From: a virus
Length of the DNA stretch: 30,806 bases
Strand: one strand, 5' to 3'
Virus record (IMG/VR): IMGVR_UViG_3300030451_002151
Coordinates: 1 to 30,806 of that record
This document shows, piece by piece, positions 7,931 to 15,900 of this stretch (its first letter is position 1; each line of letters begins with the position of its first letter). Both the position numbers and the translations under genes were made by a program. The notes below the pieces were generated by a model. It was not told the origin of the DNA. It did not search any database and saw only the letters and a list, made by a program, of their open reading frames with translations.

Positions 7931-8398
7931 ATGCTTAAAAATCTTATTAGCACAATAGCTCCAGCGTTAGGATCGGCACTTGGCTCACCCTTAGGTGGAG
8001 CAGCAGTAAGCATGATAGCTGAGAAGCTAGGCGTACCCAACAATCAAAAAGCAGTAGAGAAAGCCATACAACAAGCCACACCAGAACAATTATTAGAACT
8101 TAAAAAGGTTGAGAAAGACTTTGAAGTTAAGATGAAAGAGCTTGAAGTCGATGTTTTTAAACTAGAAACTCAAGACGTACAGAATGCTAGAAAGACTTTT
8201 GCTTCTGATTGGACATCTAAGTTCATGGGTCTATTGGTAATCTGTGGCTTCTTAGGTTATATATTTTTAGTGACCTTACAACCGCCAGAGCAGAACTCAG
8301 AGGCTCTTATTAACCTTGTACTCGGATATTTAGGTGGTTTGGCTAGTGCAATCATATCTTTCTACTTTGGCGCTTCACACACGAAAGACAAAGACTAA
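7931..8398 (+). CDS. Holin-like membrane protein (3TM/GTA-type)
   Basis: A 155-residue protein with an N-terminal glycine/alanine-rich amphipathic segment (APALGSALGSPLGGAAVSM), the phrase ATPEQLLELKKVEKDFEVKM, a helical middle, and two clear membrane segments at about 97-115 (FMGLLVICGFLGYIFLVTL) and 124-147. It ends in a short charged tail (SHTKDKD). This architecture matches the three-segment holins of gene transfer agents and many marine phages, which open the inner membrane for the endolysin. It is oddly placed inside the head-tail connector block, 17 kb from the endolysin at 25187. A structural role cannot be excluded. TAATG couples it to the next gene. Confidence 0.7.
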   Translation: MLKNLISTIAPALGSALGSPLGGAAVSMIAEKLGVPNNQKAVEKAIQQATPEQLLELKKVEKDFEVKMKELEVDVFKLETQDVQNARKTFASDWTSKFMGLLVICGFLGYIFLVTLQPPEQNSEALINLVLGYLGGLASAIISFYFGASHTKDKD

Positions 8399-8829
8399 TG
8401 GCACACAAAAGACAATCTATCAGAGAAAGAGTGGCAACTACACTTACAGGTTTGACTACTACAGGCTCTAATGTCTTTCAGAGCAGAGTTTATCCTATCG
8501 AGAACACCAAACTACCATGTTTGTTAATCTACACCACAGAAGAGACCTCAGAGCCTCTAACGACAAATCCGCCCAGAGCGATAGAAAAAGTATTGTCTTT
8601 AGTTGTTGAGGGTTATGTCAAAGCTAACACCAACTTTGACGATACAATAGATACTATTTGTGAGGAAGTAGAAGAAGCTTTATTCACAGATAGATTGATA
8701 AATGATTTAGCTTTAGATAGCTTTTTAGTCAACACAGATATATCATATAACGGAGAAGGTGATAATCCGTTAGGAATTGTTGTAATGACATTTCAAATAA
8801 CTTATCATCATACAGAAGGAAGTATTTAA
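8398..8829 (+). CDS. Tail terminator / tail completion protein (gpU-like)
   Basis: A 143-residue protein. It has an N-terminal helix (SIRERVATTLTGL), a beta strand 'NTKLPCLLIYTTEE', a central helix rich in acidic residues (DDTIDTICEEVEEALF), and the ending VVMTFQITYHHTEGSI. That arrangement is typical of gpU-type proteins, which cap the tail tube and dock it on the head. It lies immediately before the tube protein, as in lambda (U-V). The start overlaps the holin-like stop as TAATG. Confidence 0.65.
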   Translation: MAHKRQSIRERVATTLTGLTTTGSNVFQSRVYPIENTKLPCLLIYTTEETSEPLTTNPPRAIEKVLSLVVEGYVKANTNFDDTIDTICEEVEEALFTDRLINDLALDSFLVNTDISYNGEGDNPLGIVVMTFQITYHHTEGSI

Positions 8830-8831
8830 TT

Positions 8832-9221
8832 ATGGCAACTTTTTCAGGTTCAGCAGGTGTAGTAAAAGCAGGTGGTAACGCTATTGGCGAAATCAGATCT
8901 TTCACTGTCGATCAAACAGGTGACACAGTAGAAGATACAGCTATGGGCGATACTAGCAGAAGTTTTAAAGCTACCCTAAATACATTTACAGCGTCTATTG
9001 ATGCGCTTTTCGATGACACAGATACAACTGGACAAGGAGCAATGACTATCGGAAGTAGTCTTGCATTTTTGTTCCAACCAGAAGGCAGTGGTTCAGGGGC
9101 GTTCCAATTATCAGGAACAGGGATCGTGACAGGTATATCACAATCACAAAGCTTTGATGGTTTAGTTGAGAGGTCATTCACAGTACAAGGTACTGGCGCA
9201 TTAACTATCGGCACTGTCTAG
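8832..9221 (+). CDS. Major tail tube protein
   Basis: A 129-residue beta-rich protein forming the rings of the tail tube. It has the family pattern of an N-terminal strand, then IGEIRSFTVDQTGDTVEDTA, SRSFKATLNTFTASIDALFD, and a C-terminal strand pair ending RSFTVQGTGALTIGTV. Small residues dominate and there is no cysteine. It sits between the gpU-like gene and the chaperone, exactly where the tube gene lies in siphoviruses. Only two bases separate it from the preceding stop. Confidence 0.88.
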   Translation: MATFSGSAGVVKAGGNAIGEIRSFTVDQTGDTVEDTAMGDTSRSFKATLNTFTASIDALFDDTDTTGQGAMTIGSSLAFLFQPEGSGSGAFQLSGTGIVTGISQSQSFDGLVERSFTVQGTGALTIGTV

Positions 9222-9223
9222 TA

Positions 9224-9559
9224 TTGAAAGCAATAGATCGAGCTAAAGCGCACTTTGACAGTCTTGATGTCAAAAAAATAGTTGTACCTGAGTGGGGTGA
9301 CGATGATGCACCCCTAGAGATCTACGCTAAACCCCTTACTCTGCAAGAAACCTCTAAGCTTTATGCGATGGCAAAAGACAATGAGATGACTATGTTAGCT
9401 TATGTCCTTATTTACAAAGCTTTAGATGCCAATGGCGATCAAATCTTTTCTCTGGAAGATAAACAAACACTGCTTACCAAAGTAGATCGTAATGTCCTTA
9501 TCAGAGTATCTAATGAAATCATGGCAGAGAAGCCAGAAGAAGAAGTAAAAAAAAGTTAA
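9224..9559 (+). CDS. Tail assembly chaperone, short form (gpG-like)
   Basis: A 111-residue protein, likely starting at TTG 9224 two bases after the tube stop. No ATG lies near enough to include the N-terminal helix KAIDRAKAHFDSLDVKKIVV. It binds the tape measure protein and guides tail polymerisation. Seen features are 'APLEIYAKPLTLQETSKLYA', a Leu-rich helix and an acidic/lysine tail EKPEEEVKKS. It occupies the gpG slot between tube and tape measure. The reading frame ends in an eight-A run that is a good -1 slippery site; see the next entry. Confidence 0.82.
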   Translation: MKAIDRAKAHFDSLDVKKIVVPEWGDDDAPLEIYAKPLTLQETSKLYAMAKDNEMTMLAYVLIYKALDANGDQIFSLEDKQTLLTKVDRNVLIRVSNEIMAEKPEEEVKKS

Positions 9560-9705
9560 CAGACGATCACAACCTCTACAACCAATTTCAACTAGCTGAA
9601 TTGCTAGGCAAGTCTCTGTATGAGATACAGCAAATGTCTATAGAAGAATACCAATTATGGACAGCTTACTTTAGAATAAAAGCAGAAAGACAAAAAAATG
9701 GCTAG
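9224..9705 (+). CDS. Tail assembly chaperone, long form by -1 frameshift (gpGT-like)
   Basis: At 9547-9554 eight consecutive A bases lie over frame-0 codons GTA AAA AAA AGT TAA. A -1 slip on A-AAA-AAA moves to a frame open for 50 more codons, beginning KLTDDHNLYNQFQLAELLGK and ending ERQKNG. The stop at 9703-9705 overlaps the tape measure start. The product would be about 160 residues. The extension is a plausible T domain (helical, WTAYFRIKAE near the end), and no start codon exists that would express it independently at useful length. Programmed -1 frameshifting of the G/GT pair is known across long-tailed phages. Confidence 0.85.
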
Positions 9706-11506
9706 TCAAAGTTACAAAATTCTAATCTCTGCAAAGGATAAAGCTAGTGCTTCCTTTAGAGGTTTGAGTAAAGTAGCAGGGACAACAAGTAAAGTTGTCG
9801 GTGGTCTGACTAAAGGTGTAGCAGCAGCAGGTGTAGCTTTCACAGCAGCCTCAGTCGCAGTTGCAGCTATAGCACGAAGTTCTTTTGAGTTTGCAGACGC
9901 TATCGGCAAAGTCTCGACTAGAACAGGTATAGCCACAGATACAGTACAAGCTTTTCAAATAGCAGCAGTTGAATCAGGATCTTCTGTCGAAATAGCCAAC
10001 AAATCCTTAGAAAAATTTACACGATCCGTAGGTGATGCTCAAAGAGGTTTGAAAACTCAAGCTGATATATTTAAAGATCTTGGAGTATCTATCACAGATG
10101 CTAATGGGGCTACTAAGACTATGGATGTCTTGCTCAGAGAGGTATCAGATGGTATGGCAGGTCTGCAATCACAGTCTGAGAAAGCCACAGTAGCAGCCAA
10201 CTTGTTTGGTCGTGCTGGTATTCAAATAGTAGATATTTTGGATAATGGCGGTGCTTCGTTTGATGCTTTCATAGACAAAGCAAAGGACTATGGTTTGATA
10301 CTAAGTGAGAGCGGTATTAGACAGTCAGAGAAGTTTAACGATACCTTGGCGTTCATTAACAGACAATTCAAGACTGCCACAGCAGCAATATCTATAGCTT
10401 TCTTGCCTATCTTGCAACATCTAGCTACAGCTTTCAAAGAATTGACAGCCTCGACTTTAGCTGGTGATGCTGGAGTTATGAAGTTTGGTGAGAATATTAG
10501 AGACAAAGTATTAGATATGTTTGATGCTTTTCTGAGAAGCATTGCCGACACACTAGATAGCTTCCATCAGTTCAGAATAGGTTTAGCAGGTGTTGAGGCT
10601 AACTTAATAAACACAGCAGCTAAAGCAGAGAACGCTGGTAATGCTTTGGCATTTATGGCTCATGCAGCGCTTGGTAATGTAGCTGAGATGGCAAAATTTG
10701 CTGCCAAAATAGGATTAGCAAATAATAAAATCGTTGATGCAGATGAAGCTATGCAAAAGTTTGCAGAATCTAATGTATCTGGGGGTGATGCTGTAAGGGG
10801 TTTTGCAGATGACTTACAAAATAGATTAGTCAAGATACTAGGTGAAAATAACGAAGAAGTTACAAACCTTGTTGAATCTTACAAAACTTTATTTGCTGGT
10901 ATTCAAACTGGTATTACAGACTTACAAAGTCCGTTAGATGTTTATGAAGATCAGCTGACAAATGCTCAAACCAGAACTAAAGACTTTGAAACCTCAGCAG
11001 TTAATGCTTTCAAGAAAGCTGAAGATGCTTTAGTAAATTTTGTCAAAACAGGTAAACTAGATTTCAAAGACCTAATAGATTCTTTGATATCTGATTTGAT
11101 AAGATTTGAAATAAGGCAAAGTTTTATCACACCTATGTTTGAAGGTTTTAAATCAAGTAGAAGTAGTGGCAAGGGTTTCTTCACATCTTTTCTGGATGGT
11201 CTTGGTTCATTATTCGGAGTTAGCGCTCAGGGCGGTGGTTTCACTGGCATGGGAGCTAGAGCAGGGGGTATAGATGGTAAGGGTGGTTTCCCAGCTATAC
11301 TCCACCCTAACGAAACTATTATAGACCATCATCAAGGACAATCAGGTGGTGTTGTCATCAATCAATCACTTAACTTTGCTACAGGTGTGCAAGATACTGT
11401 CAGAAACGAAGTGCTACAAATGTTGCCTGATATTGCAGAAACATCAAAAAACGCTGTAGCAGAAGCTATGCAAAGAGGCGGTAGTTTTAGGAGAACCATG
11501 CGATGA
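9698..11506 (+). CDS. Tail tape measure protein
   Basis: A 602-residue protein that fixes tail length and is ejected ahead of the DNA. The N-terminus is repetitive and helical (ASASFRGLSKVAGTTSKVVG), followed by an Ala/Val-rich hydrophobic segment near residues 35-60. The phrase 'TRTGIATDTVQAFQIAAVES' with GLQSQSEKATVAANLFGRAG is typical of tape measure proteins. The C-terminus has GGFTGMGARAGGIDGKGGFP and LHPNETIIDH, a motif common to lambda-type tape measures. By the usual 0.15 nm per residue, the length predicts a tail of roughly 90 nm. Its ATG overlaps the frameshift product by 8 nt (ATGGCTAG). Confidence 0.92.
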   Translation: MASQSYKILISAKDKASASFRGLSKVAGTTSKVVGGLTKGVAAAGVAFTAASVAVAAIARSSFEFADAIGKVSTRTGIATDTVQAFQIAAVESGSSVEIANKSLEKFTRSVGDAQRGLKTQADIFKDLGVSITDANGATKTMDVLLREVSDGMAGLQSQSEKATVAANLFGRAGIQIVDILDNGGASFDAFIDKAKDYGLILSESGIRQSEKFNDTLAFINRQFKTATAAISIAFLPILQHLATAFKELTASTLAGDAGVMKFGENIRDKVLDMFDAFLRSIADTLDSFHQFRIGLAGVEANLINTAAKAENAGNALAFMAHAALGNVAEMAKFAAKIGLANNKIVDADEAMQKFAESNVSGGDAVRGFADDLQNRLVKILGENNEEVTNLVESYKTLFAGIQTGITDLQSPLDVYEDQLTNAQTRTKDFETSAVNAFKKAEDALVNFVKTGKLDFKDLIDSLISDLIRFEIRQSFITPMFEGFKSSRSSGKGFFTSFLDGLGSLFGVSAQGGGFTGMGARAGGIDGKGGFPAILHPNETIIDHHQGQSGGVVINQSLNFATGVQDTVRNEVLQMLPDIAETSKNAVAEAMQRGGSFRRTMR

Positions 11507-12363
11507 TTATAGATATACCAACTAATACCAACTTTGCTACTGTCACTTTTACCCTGAACAGAAACATAGCAGCTTCAAGATCTGTATTCACCAACAGACA
11601 AAGAGTACAAGAATACGATGGTGTGTTTTGGACAGCACAAGTGACGTTACCGCCCTTACAAAGATCAGATGCGGTAGAGTGGGTAACATTCTTGACCAGA
11701 CTACAAGGTGTAAAGAATACCTTTTTGCTCGGTGATCCTTCACACACCACTAATACTGGCACTTACAACGAAACCTTTTTAGCAACTGATAATCTGATAT
11801 CAGATACTAGCGAAACTTTATCATTCACAGCCTCAAGCAAAACAATCTCAGCAGCCAACAGTATTTTTACTTCTGCTTTAGCAGGTGCATTTATTTTAGT
11901 TTCAGGCGCTACTAATGATGAAAATAATGGTACATTCAAGATAACCTCAAAAACTTCTAATACTGCTGTAGTAGTAGATCGTGATTTAGTAGATGAATCA
12001 TCGACAGCAAGTTGCAAGGTACAGCAAAATGTCAAAGGTGTAACTGGTTTATCACTTAACAGACTGTCTAGTGGTACAGGCACAATCAAGAAAGGAGACT
12101 ATCTAGCTGTACATAATGCAGCTTCAGCGACCTCAGACCCAGTACAGTATCTATTAGCTGTAGAAGATGCAACTGTAACCAGTACAAACTATGGTGTCAG
12201 AACAGAACCGAAACTTAGGCAAGATATTACCAACGGACATTATGTTAAATTTGCGACCCCTAAAGGACAGTTCAGATTAGCTTCTAACCAAGCTAATTGG
12301 TCGGTCAATCAAGCCAGTTTATATGGCATATCTTTTACAGCGATAGAGGCGATAAATGGCTAG
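11503..12363 (+). CDS. Distal tail protein (minor tail protein)
   Basis: A 286-residue protein directly after the tape measure (ATGA overlap, AGGAG 9 bases upstream). The N-terminal 80 residues resemble distal-tail domains: 'YDGVFWTAQVTLPPLQRSDA', VEWVTFL, then NTFLLGDPS. A Ser/Thr-rich beta insertion occupies about 85-175, and the family-like end is KGQFRLASNQANWSVNQASL followed by YGISFTAIEAI. Probably part of the ring linking tube to tip. The insertion may be a carbohydrate-binding-like or galectin-like domain, but no specific family is visible. The exact lambda equivalent (M or L) is uncertain. Confidence 0.65.
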   Translation: MIIDIPTNTNFATVTFTLNRNIAASRSVFTNRQRVQEYDGVFWTAQVTLPPLQRSDAVEWVTFLTRLQGVKNTFLLGDPSHTTNTGTYNETFLATDNLISDTSETLSFTASSKTISAANSIFTSALAGAFILVSGATNDENNGTFKITSKTSNTAVVVDRDLVDESSTASCKVQQNVKGVTGLSLNRLSSGTGTIKKGDYLAVHNAASATSDPVQYLLAVEDATVTSTNYGVRTEPKLRQDITNGHYVKFATPKGQFRLASNQANWSVNQASLYGISFTAIEAING

Positions 12364-12973
12364 TAGAGACATACCAGCAGACATAACAAACAGGTTAGCC
12401 AATGACAAACAACAAATCGCTTTTGCAGTAAATCTTGATTTTGATTCTGGTGCTGTCAATCTATGGACAGGCACAGGTGATTTTACTGGTAGCGATGGTT
12501 TGACCTATGTCGGTGCTGGTGAGTTTCTTAAAATTTCTAATGTTGAAGAAAGTGCAGAATTGTCATCAACCAATCTAACGATCACGATCTCAGGTCTTAA
12601 CAACAAAATAATTGGCTATGCTGCCACAGAAAACTATCAAAGCAGACCAGTCACGCTGAATATGTTTTTCTTTCATCCTGATACTACTCAAGAGATTGAC
12701 AAAGTTATTTTGTTCAAAGGCAGAATAGATACTTTGACTGTTATAGAAGGCGACAGTTTTGCGGTGGCAGTGTCTTGTGAAAATCAGTTAATAGATCTGA
12801 CCAGACCTAAAAATCTATTCTTCACTCCTGAAACCCAAGACTTTTTACATTCAGGGGACAAAGGCTTAGAGTTTGTACCAAAAATACAAGAACAAACTAT
12901 CAACTGGGGTGGTTTGACAGGAGGTGGTACAGGTCGGGCAGCAGGAGATAGACCACCTTCACAACGATTCTAG
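12356..12973 (+). CDS. Tail tip assembly / hub protein
   Basis: A 205-residue protein starting in an 8-nt ATGGCTAG overlap with the previous gene. It contains 'QIAFAVNLDFDSGAVNLWTG', repeated beta strands (STNLTITISGLNN), FHPDTTQEIDKVILFKGRID, and a C-terminal segment 'HSGDKGLEFVPKIQEQTINW' followed by a Gly/Arg-rich tail. This is the pattern of tail proteins lying between the distal tail protein and gpJ-like tip in many siphoviruses, resembling DUF2163-like or gpL-type proteins. Likely a tip scaffold for the following giant protein. No catalytic motif is seen. Confidence 0.6.
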   Translation: MASRDIPADITNRLANDKQQIAFAVNLDFDSGAVNLWTGTGDFTGSDGLTYVGAGEFLKISNVEESAELSSTNLTITISGLNNKIIGYAATENYQSRPVTLNMFFFHPDTTQEIDKVILFKGRIDTLTVIEGDSFAVAVSCENQLIDLTRPKNLFFTPETQDFLHSGDKGLEFVPKIQEQTINWGGLTGGGTGRAAGDRPPSQRF

Positions 12974-12974
12974 C

Positions 12975-15900
12975 ATGGGAAAGTTAAGAGATTTTTTTGA
13001 AGCTGTAGTTGGATTTGCAGCAGGTTCTACACTTGTAGGTTTAGTCTTAGGTACTGTACCACTTACAAAAGTAGTATCAACTTTTATAGGCGCAGTACAA
13101 CAAAATTTTTTATATTTCGGTCTTAGCTATATTACAAGTAAAGGTTCTGAAGATACCGCACAAAGAAACTTAGGTATCAAAACAGCAGTCACAAACCCAG
13201 TAGCGCCCAGAAATGTAGTCTATGGTAAGACCAGAGTAGGTGGTACTATTGTCCAAAGAACTGTTAGCAGTAAATCAGGTTCGACATCTCAGAACGTGTT
13301 ACACCACGTCATAGCTGTCGCTGGACACGAAATAAACAATATCACAAAGGTTTTTATAGATGGTGGTAAAGGCACAGTAGAGCTAGATTTAAGTTCTGAT
13401 TTTACCTCAGCTACTGAAAACAGCACCACAGTCTTTCGTTGCACTAATTCTGATTTTGTTAACGCTGATAATACTGATGCTTATACTGGCGGTAGTCTAA
13501 TTAAATTAGCATTTGAAAAAGGCGATCAAACAGCAGCAAATGCTTATGCAGTAGCACAAATACCAAGTAGTAACTGGACGACAGATCACAAAATGTTAGG
13601 TATTGCTTTTGTTTATGTTAATTGTATTTATGACAGTGAAAAGTTTACTGCCATACCTACTTTCAGTTTTGAGGTTGAGGGTAAGAAGGTCTTTGATCCT
13701 GTGTCTAGCTCTACTGTTTACTCGACCAACCCAGCCTTAATTATCAGGGATTATTTGATGGATAGCACATATGGCTTTGGTGCGGTTGCTGATGAAATAA
13801 ACGATGCTGCTTCTGGGGCAGGGTTCGTTCAAGCTAGAAGCGACTGTAACGATAGTGTAAGCATTACAGGTGGCTCTGAAAGTAGATTTACTTTAAATGG
13901 TGAGTTTGTGGCTACAGAAGAACCCCAACGTGTGTTAGAAACTATGTTGTCAGCTTGTGCAGGACAACTCCTTTACAACAATGGTAAGTTTTCGCTTTTC
14001 GTTGGTAAGGGTCGAACAGCATCAGGCACAATCACAGACGATAAGATCTTAGCCCCTATCCAAATACAAACCAAAGCCTCTGGTAAAGATTTAGTCAATG
14101 GGGTCAAAGCTACTTATGTCAGACCAGATGACAAATATATAGCAGGAGAGATTACACCTTACAAAGACAGTACCTTCTTAACAGAAGATACCCCAACAGG
14201 TAAAGCTTCAGCCGATTATGAAAACTTTTTGGATTTAGCTTTCCCTTACACTCATTCAAGTTTCACTGCGCAAAGACTGGCACGAATAGCTTTGAATTAT
14301 GAAAGACAAGATCAGACGTTAAGTGTACTTGTACCTTTGGATTTTCTCAGTCATCAGGTGGGTGATATCGTCAATCTGGACAACGACAGACTAGGTTACA
14401 GCGGCAAAGATTTTGAAATAATTGGTATGTCCTTTGAGTTTTTGAACGACCAATATCTAGCGCTACGTTTGAGTTTGAAAGAATACAGCTCGACTATCTT
14501 TGACTTCTTTACTTATGTCGCAGATCCTACACTACCAAGTGAACCGCCAAGCGGTGACAATACTGTCGGTTCACCGACTGGTTTAGCTTTGGCAGAGTTT
14601 ATTAAAGAATCACAAATGCGGTTGCACTTTATTAGAGCAAGTTGGACAAACAATTTAGACGATAAAATTATAGCAACAGAAGTAGCTTACAAAAAATCTT
14701 CTGATTCTAACTTTGATACAGCTAGTGTTAATTATCCAAGTGCTTTGTTTTCTTTCTATGTCGAACCAGCTACAACTTACAATGTCAAGGTTAGACACAT
14801 AACAGCAACAGGAGTTAGGAGTGATTTCACAGGTACAGTCAACATCACAACTTCTGCTGACAGAGCTACGCTGACTGATGGCACTATCGGTGGGATTACC
14901 ATAGAATCTGGCAAACTTTATCAAGGCACAGGCACATTTAATAACAGCAACACAGGCTTTTATATTGATAGTTCAGGTCAGTTCTCTTTGAAAGATAAGC
15001 TGTCTTTCAATGGCACAACACTCAATATCTCAGGTAATCTGACTGTCGAGAACACTATTAGTGCTGATAAGATAGTGGTTGGTGGCATAACACTAGATAA
15101 TTTAATATCAGCCTCAGATCAAGCTAGTAGCAATTATCTAACCACTTTCGCTGGTGCAGTCAAAATAGCTTCAGGTGGGGCTAGTGCTGGTTATCCAGCA
15201 GAGTTACAGATACAAGCAACCGAACACACCAACGCTATAGGCACACTGCAACAAAGCCAGTCACAACTGACAATCAGAGCTAGAAACAATACTTCTAATG
15301 GCGGAATTGCTTTCCAAGGCTTCAATGGTACAACACCAACAAACTATGGTAATTTCGATGCTTCAGGTAATCTTAATCTGGAGCAAAACCTCGTAGTCAA
15401 TGGCGATCTGACAGTCTCAGGCACAACCACAACAGTTGATACAACTAACACCAACGTCAAAGACAACAACCTAACCCTGAACTATTCGACAGGAGATTCT
15501 AGCTCAACAGCCAATGGTGCTGGTTTAACAATACAAGATGCAGTCAGTGCTTCTACAGATGCCACCATTTTATGGGATAGTACGAATGACGAGTTTGATT
15601 TTTCACATGGCATTAATATTAGTGGTAGTTCAAACTTCAACAATGCTTTAACAATACAAGGCACAACTACGTTCAATGATGATGCTATTTTTGTAAATGA
15701 TGCTTTGTTCGGAGACAACGATAAAGCTATCTTTGGTGCAGGTAGTGACCTACAAATTTATCACGATGGCGGTAATAGTTTGATACAAGATACAGGTACA
15801 GGTGATTTAATTCTTAAATCTAATGGTACTGCTACTGTCATAAAAACAAATGCAGGAAATAATCTAATATCTGCAAGAGATGCTGGAAGTGTTGGTGTTT

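Noticed and set aside
12924-12974. GTG start giving a longer tip protein.
   Set aside because: It would add 17 residues overlapping the previous gene; the ATG at 12975 follows that stop directly and begins the expected hydrophobic N-terminus.
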